From assembly GCA_031213475.1 (NCBI GenBank), contig JARUPZ010000009.1, forward strand, positions 3,001,001-3,065,000: a DNA stretch of 64,000 nt, read 5' to 3'. Numbering within the stretch: the first letter of the stretch is position 1; each line of letters begins with the position of its first letter. Under the pieces are notes generated by a model, which worked only from the letters and a program-made list of their open reading frames with translations, searched no databases and was not told where the DNA came from. Below are positions 52,000 through 63,277 of the stretch, one piece after another. The DNA is from Nereocystis luetkeana. Taxonomy: Eukaryota; Sar; Phaeophyceae; Laminariales; Laminariaceae. Both the position numbers and the translations under genes were made by a program.

Positions 52000-52250
52000 A
52001 TGTGCAACATCCCGTAAAACCTCAGGTATGAAGATGATACTAATAATATGTAGTGCAACGCCTCGTGAATCCTGTATGAGGATACTATGTGGTGCAACAC
52101 CCTGAGAATCCTGTACCAGGTATTGTGAGCCTGAGGACACTATTATAAGAAGTGCAACACCCCGTGAATTATGTATGAACATCCGGGTAGTGTTCTGTAT
52201 GAAGATACCAAGTAGTGCAACACCCCGTGAATTATGTATGAACCTAGTAC
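52000..52250. repeat. Minisatellite of about 50 bp, five units
   Basis: gtgcaacaccccgtgaatc/tatgtatgaac units recur near 52007, 52058, 52095, 52155 and 52213. One unit holds TACCAGGTA (near 52117) where others have a plain ta. Confidence 0.85.
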
Positions 52251-53149
52251 GTACGTATATCTCTATCTCCTCGGCCACTTAGATACTAGACTGCGTATCC
52301 ATTCTGCAAATACAGCTATCTTATTTACTGATGGTTGGTCTATATATTTACTGATGGTGGGTCTATATCTGGTGTACTATATATAAACCAAGGTACTCCA
52401 TCACCTTAGCCCACCCTGAATAGCCGTAAATGCAGATCCCACAACGATACAGATATGGCGACTTAGACATAAAAACATCGAAAGAGGGGGTCGAAGATAC
52501 TGCTATTCGAAACCAACAGCCCAATGAGACCATAGACCAACCCACACCTCGTAAATGAGGCTAAGGCGCCTCTGGTAGAAGCAGCATTCGAGCGAGAGGA
52601 GGAAAACATGAAGGAATCGAAAGAGTAGCGACACAAAAGGATGTCCGTCGTGGTAAAACACGAAACTAGAGATACCAGGGGGCGACCGGCAAACGTAGGC
52701 CCGATGTAACAAGTCGTGGCTATCCTCGGTGTAGGCCTACAGGAAAGGCGTAAGGGACCGAGCAAAGTAAGGCACGAACTTGGAAGCTAACGAAGAAGCC
52801 GGCAATCGCCTTGAGGTAGGGCGAAGCCCACATGAAGTTATAAGGAGGAGGACACTACAAGGTCCCTACGTGTTAACAACTACGAAGAAAAGGAACAAAC
52901 AAGCAAGAAATGAAAGAGGAGAAGAAAAAGAGAGACAAGAAGAAAGATCGCAATAATACCGAAATACCGAAATACCAATAGACCAAAATACCGAAACCCC
53001 CGTGAAGGAAAGGCAGAATGGAGATGAAACAGACAGCGAACGCACAGAAAATTCCGCCCCGAAACTAGTAGACGACAATCTAACGCATCTCCCGACCACC
53101 CGCTACTGTTAACTGGTCGGGCGGATGAGTGGTGGTGGGGGGGTGCATT
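52251..53149. other. No gene seen
   Basis: A-rich plus strand near 52870-52990. Two short phrases (tttactgatggttggtctat) are tandemly repeated near 52325. Confidence 0.4.
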
Positions 53150-53706
53150 GGCATTACGTAGTACACCGCGTGCTAGTCCTCCGGCCTGATGACGCTGAAG
53201 GCACCAGGATCCTTGGGTCGCGCTCCGTGAGGTGGTGTAAAGGGACGGAAGTAGAGTAATCTTGATCGGGCCCGGGTCGTCTAGAAAGCGGACGATGTAG
53301 GAGTCCGTGGGGGAGGTGTCGGTCGAGGCGCGGGCGGCAATTTTGCCCAACCACCAAAACAAAGTCCATCGCGGGTCTTGTGCCAGAGGTGCGCCCCGGC
53401 GGGTAGAGGTGAAGAGCTGAAGCGGCGAAGCCAGAGAGTGCGCGGTACGAGGCTGTACCCGGGGGCGAGGAAGATTTCGCCCCGGGACCGTGATAGTTCG
53501 CGGTGAGCGGCCCCGATGCGCATCTGGCGGTATAACCGGTTGGTCTGGCGATGCTGGGAAGGGGTGCCCGACCAATAGCGAAGGATGTGGACTCGGTGAA
53601 GCTGCAGGTCTCGTTCGTGTTCCCAAGAGGGGCTAAGGAGTCCGGCCCTGTGTGTTTCGTACATCACGGCGAGAACGCCTCCCCGGCCACGAACGAGTTG
53701 ATCCAA
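53150..53706 (-). mobile_element. Retroelement-like relic, C-terminal pol-type fragment (family uncertain)
   Basis: The minus strand encodes, in more than one frame, a stretch beginning VRGRGGVLAVMYETHRAGLL and containing RVHILRYWSGTPSQHRQTN, YIVRFLDDPGPIKI and SATQGSWCLQ. The order of a basic linker then a beta-rich F.DDPGP module recalls the region after the integrase in retroelements. I could not assign a family. It is a broken fossil with a few interruptions and no ends found. Confidence 0.4.
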
Positions 53707-54746
53707 GGTACTCTATCACAACATACATACGTGAGGTACACGGGACATTCAAAAATTTGTTTATTCGAGTACGAGTATATGGTAAGTAGCAGTTCATTCG
53801 TTCATGCAATAAATGATACAACCTTGGGGGAAAAACTTATCGCGCTTCGTTGGTGTGCCACATAAACACGATGACACGCGTACGAGTAGAAGTTATCACG
53901 AAAATAGGAATGGGGGCGGGTAGAAATATAGCATGCATACATATATATTGCCGCATAGCGCGCAGAGGGTTGCTCTGCACGCTGGTCCCAGTGACATCGG
54001 CACTGTTGGGTCTATTGGGTCTACTGTTTCATATTGTCGCACAAAGTATCACTCACCGCCATCGCCGAGACCTCGCCTCATAGGTCACGATTCAGGATGC
54101 AACCTGAGAGGAAAAATGAGTGAATTATGGAGTGTCTAGGTCTTGCGTGGGACGCGACAGCCTCGTCCATGAATTGTTATTTCTCACCGAGGAGAAACCG
54201 CGCATTCCAAGCCCATCGTGAGGCGTTGTGATTATTTCTTAACCCTATACTCGCACCGGTACGACGAGGTGTCTAATTACGTACCAGGTATACTATACAA
54301 GATGGGTCAGCCATGATGTGCGCACAACCAATCATGTACTGTAGTCGTATCTCGTGAACCGCGCTGCGCATTAGGACTCGAAATTTGGAGGTACTGACCC
54401 TGACATACAGTGCGTGTGCGAAAAAAATGTTATTCCTGTAAAAAGATACTGGCTAACATTCCGAAATGAAGTAGTCGTTCCCGATCAAGGCGAAATTTGC
54501 TGGAGACGTTACTAAGGATACAGGGAGAAGATCGATGTCAGTTTCGCTGCCCCTCACGAGATATATGTATGGCCAAAAACAATATCACATACTTAAATCA
54601 AGTGTATGCACTTCCGGACGCACAAGACATACGCTAGTACAGGCAGTAGGTTCGGTGCTCTACGGCGTACAAGAAAGTTATGCATTATTTACCTGCGTCA
54701 TTAACGGCAAGCATTAAAGGCGTACGTACACGAACATCCTACACAC
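53707..54746. other. No recognisable gene
   Basis: Short frames. TACCAGGTA near 54282 and TACTGTAG near 54340. Confidence 0.35.
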
Positions 54747-54875
54747 CTGTGTTGCTTTGTTCACAGAAATAGGTAAGCATAACCGAGTACAGGGAAGAGC
54801 ATAATTCGCGGGATACCGAACGTTGGTGTCGACGCAGACGCGCATGATACTCGAGGGCACAAAACCCCCATCCAG
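54747..54875 (-). CDS. Candidate exon, unidentified gene
   Basis: Bounded by an acceptor with a pyrimidine tract (CTACCTGCAG) and a donor CACAG followed by GTGTGT. The 129 bases read in phase 0 as LDGGFVPSSIMRVCVDTNVR, YPANYALPCTRLCLPISVNK, ATQ. The peptide is balanced in composition, but no family was recognised. It lies about 150 bases downstream of the decayed RING domain on the same strand, so both might come from one gene. Confidence 0.3.
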
Positions 54876-55027
54876 CTGCAGGTAGGTGTAAAACGAGGCC
54901 AGCATATGCAAATTAAGTATATCATCCCGCAAGGTATACAGGGTATCTTATACTCGGATCTGGCGGGGGCACAACATGAGGTACTCGTCTCACTGTACAA
55001 ATGGCAACTAGTACGAGTCAACATCTA

Positions 55028-55229
55028 CTACGCGGAGCGACAATACGGACAGCCTATACCGGCGCCCTCTGATGGAGACGAAAATCCGTGCAGCAATACA
55101 CCTAGAATGGCGAACGAAGTCTTCAATACCAAGTAAGTGGAATGTATGACCGTAATTCAGCACCGTGTTGTGGACCTGGTACAGCAGCGGATCCCGACAT
55201 ATCGAGCAAGAGATGGGGACAGACTCCAT
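55028..55229 (-). pseudogene. Decayed RING-H2 finger domain
   Basis: The minus strand reads MESVPISCSICRDPLLYQVH, NTVLNYGHTFHLLGIEDFVR, HS. In RING-H2 E3 ligases the pattern is C..C ... CGHxFHxxCIxxW ... CPxCR. Here the first C..C and both His are kept, but the third Cys is Tyr, the sixth Cys is Gly and the Trp is Phe. A CPYCRSA peptide, the expected final C..C, follows some twenty residues later in another frame, just before a TAG. It would not bind two zinc ions as it stands, so it is a broken copy or a chance resemblance. The match at so many spaced positions argues for a relic. Confidence 0.42.
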
Positions 55230-55490
55230 ACTACCCTATTCCAGAGAGGGGGCCGCAGTGCAGAGGATATGTCGTCAGACCGGGAGGAAGATCTTGGGGC
55301 GGCGGTGGGGGTTTTGCTAACGACGTACAACCCTTCGTAGATACAAGTACTAACAAGACTAGATATATTATTGTATCGTTGGAGATATCCTACCAATGGT
55401 CGAACCCACGACCGCGCCCGGTAATATTATATCCGTCATAGAGGTTGTAATGACTTACATACATGAAAAATAAAACCTTGCCCATTACTA

Positions 55491-56175
55491 TGGTATTTAT
55501 TTGCGTTGTACCCTGACAATGTAGGCTGAGGCTGTGTCCTCGGTGTTAGCCGAGAGATGACACCAGGCAAGCGGTTGCCCTGGAAGCAAGATACTCCCGT
55601 GCGAGTCACCCCACGGTAGGGGTTGCACTTTGTGGGACACATGTTTCTGGCCAATTGAGTTCCTTAAGTGAAGAACTACCAGTGAGGATGAAAATTTTAC
55701 TCGTATAGTCGTTTTAGGACTAGCGCATACAAGTGCCGGTCGGGTGGCACGAACGAATTTCTTCCAAGTATTTTATGCGGTGAGATATTCAGTTCCTAAT
55801 GCTAGGGGCCCAGGATCTTCTGGTGCACCCCTACTGTGGGATGGCTCGTGTGGTAGAGAGAAGAAGACGTGATAACACGTAAACACTGGCGCTTAGATGG
55901 CCAACACTCACAGATGTACTCCACAGAGAATGCAGGAGTCCAGACGACGGCAGCTTCCAGAGATGAACAGGCAGCTAAGATGCCATCAAGATCCCGGTAG
56001 AGATCACTTCAGAAAGTGAGATACTCGATCCTACGAGAAGATACGATACGGTTGCTATTCCTCCGCATACTACACGTTACATGACAAGACGGTACATAGA
56101 CTATGATCTACGATACAAGAGCAGTGCTACTTGAACATTGACTCATACATGGTCATGGGCTAACATTCCATGACA
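55491..56175 (-). repeat. Copia 3' LTR
   Basis: On the minus strand it begins TGTCATGGAATGTTAGC and ends near AAATACCA, about 685 bases. A purine-rich tract (ttgagggggag) immediately precedes it, as expected for the plus-strand primer site. It is about 300 bases longer than the other LTR because of a length difference in the middle. Confidence 0.88.
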
Positions 56176-59100
56176 CTCCCCCTCAATGTAAAATTTGTTG
56201 AAAAAATAAAACAAGCCAGTGATAATAGAAGAAGTCAAGAAATAACTCCATATTGCAAGCAAGCAGTTCATTCGATGCGTTAACTGTTAATAGTAGGAAT
56301 TATAACAATGTTTCGTGCCTTACGTACATACATTTATGTGCTTGCAAAAACACTGCTATCGTATCCTGCACAAACCAACTTTACCAAAACCTTAAATCCT
56401 ACATGGCTCGTTCAGCCAGAAATAAATGGTGCGAGACCGAATGTTGACTATTGAAATAGCAAGCTAATTTGCACGTATAACAGATTCACAAAACAACCAC
56501 ACAAACACAAACACAATGTTGATGACACAAACATATAACACAATATGTTGACGACGACGTTAACGTCATAAGTTGCTGATGATGTCTAGTAGCTGCTGGA
56601 AGCGCGGCTTGGAAAAATGCTTGGTCCCGATGTCGGCGGGGTTGTCTCTGGAGGAGTTGTAGTGAGTCTTAATCGTCCCCTCGGTGACCAGCTCGCGGAT
56701 GTAGAAGTATCGGAGTGCAATGTGTTTGGTTCGAGAACTGTACGAACGGTTTCCAAGCGCATGCAGAGTTGCAGTGTTGTCGCACTGAAGCGGCAATTGA
56801 ACGAACTGCTCCCCAAGCCCTAGCTCCGTCAGCATGTTCATGTTCATGCAGAGCGCGACTTCTTTCATCGCGAGTGCCGATGCGACCAGCTCAGCATCCA
56901 TTGTGAACATGGCTGTAAGGCTTTAAAGACCAGATTTGAAGCTGATGGGAGCCCTGGCAAACATCATGATGTAGCACGACGTCGACTTGCTCTTGTCCGG
57001 GTTGTTAGCCCAGTTAGAGTCCGAGAAGGCCGTGAGCTTAACGCCTCCCTTCTTGTTCACTATGCTGAAGTCAGTGGACCCTGCCAGGTACCGCAGAACG
57101 TGCTTGGCCGCCACCATGTGCACTTTCGACGGATTTGACATGGCACGAGAGATTTGACTCGAGCAGTTCATAATGTCATACCTGTGAACAGAGGCCAGGT
57201 ACATGACCGTTCCTGCGATCGCTTGGTACCTCTGCTTCTCGTCAGCGTTCAGCAGTCTCCTCCGGCTGCTTGGTTGGAGAGTTCAGGTCCGTAACCGGGG
57301 GTTAGCCTAGGCTTGCAGTTGACGAAACCAAAGCGCTCCAGGGCGGACTTGGTGTAGTCCTCCTGGTAGATTTTGAGCGTCTTCTCCTCACGGTTGCGGG
57401 TGACCTGCAACCCAAGCACACGCGACACATCGCCCATGTCGGTCATCTTGAACCTGTCCATTAGCTGTGCCTTAATCGTCTCGATCACTTCGAAGTTGCC
57501 ACCAATCACGAGTAGATCGTCCACGTACAAGGTGAGGATGACGGTGACACCCTTTTGCTGGTATATGTAGATGCAGGTGTCGGGCTTCAGAGGGATGCAA
57601 CCTAGGACCTTAAGAACGGGGTCAATGGTGTGGAACCAGTTCCCGGGGCTTCGAGTTAGCCCGTAGAGGCGTTTCTCCAGCCTCGTGACCAGAGGGCCTC
57701 CATGCTTGTCCTTAGTCTAGTAACCAGGCGGCTGTGTTACGAACACTTCCTCATCAAAATCAGCATACAGAAAAACAGTTTTCACGTCCAGCTGAACAGC
57801 CTCCAAGTCCAGCTCCGCTGCAATGGCTAGCACCATTCGGATGCTTTGCAAACGGCAACCGGAGCAAACATGTTGCCGCAGTCCAGCCTTGAGCCCCCAC
57901 TCACGCAAAATTTAGCGTCTGGAAGCTTCATGGCTTCGGCGTACGATTTCAGAACTCACGGCTGCATAGTCTTCACGGCATAAGCGTACTCAACGAAACG
58001 AGGCATACCGTACTTGTGATCGACGTCCTGACACTCCCCCTTCGTCAAGTACGCAAACCCGAGCCGCCTCAGTTCGCTGAGGGTCCTGGCGTTGGGCTGG
58101 CTCGCGGCAGATCTGGTTATAGCCGGTGTAATTGCGCGACGTCCGCGCGACGCAGAACAACCACTTGAAGAACCACCACGCGAAGAACCACCACGCGAAG
58201 AAATACCACGCGAAGAACCACCGGGCGCAGCACCAGATGGCGTAGATCCCGATGGCGAAGCGGACGGCGGAGGGCCAGGTGACGAAGAACTCTGATCGGA
58301 AGGGCTCACTCCCCCAGGCGAAACTGGCGGGGTAGGAGCAACAGGGCTAGTGCCAATGTCGAGGTCGGTGAAATCACGGATTTGCCCCAAAAGGTCAGTC
58401 ACTAACGGCTCTGCAGCGTCTAGGTTAACAGAAGGCGAACCGGATTCTTGGTTAGACGTGTATTCGCGCACATTCCTTACCAAGTCGTCACTCTCGTCGT
58501 ACGGGAACGTTCCGTCGTCAAAACCACCGGCCTCCACGCGAGGTAGTGCAGAGGGGGTCTCAATGAAGATAACATTTTGACTCTCTCTGACACGTTTCGT
58601 CGCTGGATTGTAGACCCGGTAAGACTTGCTGTCCGTGCTGTACCCAACCAGGCATCCTCCCCAAGCACGCGGCTCCAATTCCTTGGTGTGGGTCTCTACG
58701 TGCACAAACGACCTAGTCCCGATCACTCGAATGCTCCCGGGGTAAGCATCGTTGCCGTAGAGTGCCTTATAGGGCGTAAAATTGCTCAACGCCGCATGTG
58801 GGACCCAGTTGCTCAGGTAGACAGCTGTCAGCTTCAACTCCCTCCAGAAGAAACTCGGGAGACCCGAATCAGCAAGCAAACAGCGCACGATACCAGCAAG
58901 CGTTCGACCTGCCCGCTCGTTCGCGCCGATCTGCTGAGGGGCGTTCGTAGACGCAAACCCCAACTTATCGCCGATGTCTAGACAGTATCGGCTGAACTCC
59001 TCACTCGTAAAATCCGTACCTTTATCCCCTCTCAGGCGGACTAAGCGCTCTACGGACGGAATCACGATGGCCTTGTTGAACAGCACGAGGGAGTCGATAG

Positions 59101-60768
59101 TGTGCGTCTTGCTCTTGATGAGGAAGATCTCTTTCCACTTTGTCAGCTTGTCAACAAACTTGATGATTTAGGTGTAGCGGCCCAGTACCGGAGGGTTGAT
59201 CGGCCCCATGGTATCAACAATGAAGTCACACGATGCTTACTTCGGGTAGGGTTGTTGCTCACTCTTGCCGAATGGGCAGACGTCGCATGGCGTCAGGTTA
59301 CCGTCGTATTCGAGACCACTATGTGGCATCTTCCGCAGAACGTCCATGTTGTTGGGGGTGGCATGACCCAGGCGACGATGCCACAGGTCAGCAGAAACCA
59401 CCCTTAGGCTTCACGGAGATCCCAGCACGGTTTTCAACTGCCACAGCGATGGAGCACATATTTTGTTCGGTCGTTTCGTCGACACCCAAGGCTTTCATCG
59501 GCACAACGAGGTCGACCTTCCCCAACCACGGTTTGTCCTCGTAGAACAGTGCAGCAATCCCCTCTACCATGGCCAGGGAGACGGAGAACAGGTTCGTCCC
59601 CAGCCCAGGGACGACGATTGCACGGAAGGAGAAGCCCCGCTTGTTTCCACCGTCATCGGTGATGGTGCCGTTGATGGTGCCCGCAGCTATCCCGTACAGG
59701 ATGTGCTTGCCAGCCGCGACGATCTGGTGAGGAACCTGTAGAGGTTCATAGTCCCGCATTGAGGCTAGCAGTCCCGGGGTCAGCTCCGGGTCGACGAAAT
59801 TGAATGATGCCCCGCTGCCCACTAGCAGCTCAATGTAGGTGCCGTCGGTGAGAAGCCCACCTTCACCTGACAGGTCGGGAGTGCTCGCCATGAGCGCTCG
59901 GAAGACCCCATCGGACATACGGTAGTTCGGCAGTGATGCCGCTGGAGCAGACGCAGGTTCTGCCGGTTCAGCACCGCCCTCTGCGGTGCAAACCCCACGA
60001 GACGGCGTGGCCGCCGCTGGCAGGGGCACGCTCATCGCGGTGAACGAGTAGCTAAGCATGCCCCGCAAGAAACTGTACTCCAACGAGTGGAGACGAGAGC
60101 ATTTACCACCAGGTCCTAGAACGTCTTTTTCGGTGTGGACTTCCCCATATCTTCAAGCCGAAGCTTGAGGTCGTCCATGGCCGCCAGACAGTCGATGACG
60201 TTCTGACCATGTCGGAGCTTGGCGGCGTGGAGCTGCTCCCTGAGGATTCGCCGGGAGGGTTTGGTGCTGCCGGTGAAACGCTTCTTGAGGGCAACCCAGG
60301 CCGCAGCTCCATGGCCCATTGCGCCCCCAGACTTGCCTTGGAAGGGCTTCCTGGTGATGTTGGCAGATTCGACGGTGGAGAAGTAGATAAAGGAGTACAA
60401 CTGGTTGTTACGACTTTTCCAGTTGGATGCTGCTGTGGCAGCGTCGGTTCCCTCGCCTTTAGGGCACTTTTCTCCGTCGAGGATCTTCAGAAGATCCTGC
60501 GAATGGAGGCCCACCGCCATACGAAACTAGTCCGCCCATTCTCGGTAATCCCGTTGATCCTTGCACTGACCCACGGTTTCGAGCGTCTTTTTCAACGGGG
60601 TGTAGGACGATTCTGCCATCGCCTCCTGACCCTTAGCCAAGGACCGAGTCTACGTGCAAGGCGCGCAAGCTTTTCTCCCACGTATAACGCCGCGAGTACC
60701 TGAGTAAGCTCGACGCGCAAGGGACGGTGCAAGATATTTTTGCTACACGGATGTAGGCTTTGCAGGAT

Positions 60769-60858
60769 TACAGCCGTGAAGCTCACAACCCTAGTCCGCC
60801 GGACACTCACGATTACAGCCGTGAAGCTCACAACCCTAGTCCGCCGGACACTCACCAG
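60769..60858. repeat. 45-bp tandem duplication in the Copia leader
   Basis: gattacagccgtgaagctca, caaccctagtccgccggaca, ctcac occurs twice with no difference. It lies between the 5' LTR and gag. Confidence 0.95.
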
Positions 60859-61548
60859 TATCCGCCCAGACTCCTATGCTCCGGGAGACACAGGAATAAC
60901 CTATTGCAGGGGACTAAGCTGCGGTGTATGGCGTCGGAGGTGTCAACTCCGGCCACGTCCGGCAGTCACACGGGTCAGATGCACTGCTCAGACTGGTCAA
61001 ATCCTCAACCCTGCGCACGCACCACAACCCGGTACGAGAAGGTAGTCTTGGATGTAAACCCTACCTCGCTTGACGACGCACGCGCAGGAAACCTGAAGCA
61101 CGTTGTATTTATTTGATGAGGCTGCCGCAACGGATGCACCCAGCCTAGCCAGATCCTCACCCCAACAGACGGTACGAAGTCGGCATCCAGCAGCTGGAAG
61201 GTATCTTGGACAGACTACGCCTCCCGATACGACACGCAGGCGATTCCGAGAAGTCAATTACACACACGCGGAACACCTGCATGGTACTCTGCACGTGCAA
61301 CCAACAACCCTGATACTCTATTCGCCGGTCTGAATCAACGCCTAGACGTTATGCCCCCGAATGCTTTACACACAGCAGTAGCGTACCGGATGTGCAGCCG
61401 AGAATCCAGGTGATCAGTCCAGATCCAGCAGCAGACGGGTTGACTCAATGTAGACCCCCAGCAGAATGCTCACTCCCGCAGAAGAAGCCTCCGCAGAGAA
61501 GATTTGTGCGCACACTACTCGCAAAACGCGAGGCTCATTGACCTATTA

Positions 61549-61938
61549 TGGTATTTGCGTTGTACCCTGACAATATAGACAGAGGCTGTGTACTCGGTGA
61601 TAGCCGAGAGATGATACCGTGGATGGCCAACACACACAGATGTACTCCACAGAGAATGCTGGAGTCCAGACGACGGCAGCTTCCAGAGATGAACAGGCAG
61701 CTAAGAGGCCATCAATATCCGGGTAGAGATTACTTCAGAGAATGAGATACTCGATCCTACGAGAAGATACGATACGGTTGCTATTCCTCCATCCTACGAG
61801 AAGATACGACACGGTTGCTATCCCCTCGCATGATATACGTTATATGCCGAGACGGCACATAGACTATGATCTACGATACAAGATCAGTGCTACTTGAACA
61901 TTGACTCATACATGGTCATGTGCTAACATTCCATGATA
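61549..61938 (-). repeat. Copia 5' LTR
   Basis: About 390 bases, matching both halves of 55491-56175 with the middle absent. It contains a small internal duplication (atcctacgagaagatacgac). Confidence 0.88.
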
Positions 61939-61984
61939 CCCACGGTCTGTCACGCTCGGTGGTACAAGTGCAAGTCATAGTTGG

Positions 61985-62816
61985 TTCAAGAGGTAAATCT
62001 CGCGGGTCGGGTCAGGTCGGGTCAAGAGTTCTTCAAATCTCGTGGGTTGGGTTGGGGAGCGTCAAATATTTTCAAATCTCACGAGTCAGGTCGGGTCAGG
62101 TCGGGTCAAGAGGTGACGAAACGTCCACGGGTCGGGTCGGGTCATGACCCGCGAGAAACGGGTCACTCGCGGGTCGGGCCAGCATGAACCGGGAGTTGTT
62201 TTCGCTGACCAGCGGGTTGGACCCGCGCATCCGACTCGTGAATCCGACGCTCCAAACACTTCCCGCTCTCTTGCCCAAAGGCTTTGTTCGTACTGATACT
62301 CAAGAACACTCCTTTGGTATAATAATTCAAGTACATACGCATCCCCGCATCCATCATTACCCACTTTAGCCAGGCCACATATCGCTACGGGGCACAAAAA
62401 TGAATAAGCCAAATGTTTTTAAAGCCTCGACCCATGCGCTGGATCCGCGGGTCGAACCTGCGGGTCAAGACAAATGGTCTCGCGGGTCAAGGTGACCCGA
62501 CCCGCATGAAACCCGGGTCGCACGGATCAGTCGAAAGGTGGTGGGTCGGGTCGGATCCGGTCAAGAGGTTTTGAAATCTCGTGGGTCGGGTCTGGTCGGG
62601 TCCGATCGGATCGGGTCGGGTCAGCAGTTTTTCAAGTTTCGCGGGTCGGGTCGGGTCCTGTTAAGAGGCTTTCAAATTCTCGCGGGTCGGTTCGAGGGGC
62701 AAGTCAACCCACCTCAAACCGATTGCGGGTTGGGTCGGGTCAGCTGACCCGAACCGACCCGACCCGATCCGACCCGATCCGACCCGTGAGGCTTGACCTG
62801 ACCCGCGAAAAACTCT
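61985..62816. mobile_element. hAT-like GGGTC element, copy 2 (left end missing or decayed)
   Basis: The unique core is collinear with copy 1 (tgacccgcgagaaacgggtc, cacttcccgctctcttgccc, aaatgg.ctcgcgggtcaag), with GGGTC arrays on both sides. The right end gacctgacccgcgaaaaact matches the inverted terminus in degraded form. The left terminus is not recognisable. It starts only about 45 bases beyond the Copia 5' LTR. Confidence 0.8.
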
Positions 62817-62819
62817 CTG

Positions 62820-63250
62820 GTAATATCCATGTATGAAGCGACAACGATGACAGTAGTGACGACAGCTCTGTCGCTTGATGCTGACGCTTCTTTCTGCAAT
62901 AAACGGCAGTTGTGCTGTGCTTCAAGACTAATCAAACGAGACTCGCTGCTCTACCATATTGTTTTTCACTGTCGTCTTCAACTACTCCGTCGCAACAGAA
63001 TTATGCTGCAGCCCGCCAATACATTGATTTGAGCTGTCAACTCCGATCACCTCTGAAATACAGAGGGAACAGCGAGATAATCCAACAATAACCACGAAGC
63101 CGACATGACACCATGATAAATGTCACTGATCCTCTTATCATCGGCTGAACGCGTATGATACGATAGCCGACGTAGGCAACCACACGTCAAAGGCAGCGCG
63201 CGCCCTCACCCATGCCCCTCCCAAGCCCGGACCCCCGTCGCGCCCTGCCC
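62820..63250. other. No gene seen
   Basis: Nothing recognised apart from short frames. Confidence 0.4.
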
Positions 63251-63277
63251 ATCCGCCCATATAGTATGTACTGAAAC

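Larger units (their letters stand above)
55491..61938 (-). mobile_element. Ty1/Copia LTR retrotransposon, broken fossil
   Basis: About 6.45 kb on the minus strand, in the order 5' LTR, gag, protease, integrase, reverse transcriptase, RNase H, 3' LTR. Integrase before reverse transcriptase defines Copia. Rough parts: gag near 60.1-60.5 kb (UBN2-like, with LREQLHAAKLRHGQNV), protease near 59.4-60.0 kb (GSGASFNFVDPE), integrase near 58.0-59.1 kb (APQQIGANERAGRT), reverse transcriptase near 57.2-57.9 kb (YVDDLLVIGG) and RNase H near 56.6-57.2 kb (FSDSNWANNPDKSKS, DIGTKH). The coding part is broken in about half a dozen places. The LTRs differ by roughly 5 percent in aligned stretches, so the insertion is not recent. 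No target duplication was evident. Confidence 0.93.

Noticed and set aside
52880-53626. 248-codon minus-strand frame as an intact host gene
   Set aside because: Similarity to protein is scattered over more than one frame and has retroelement character, so it is treated as a relic.
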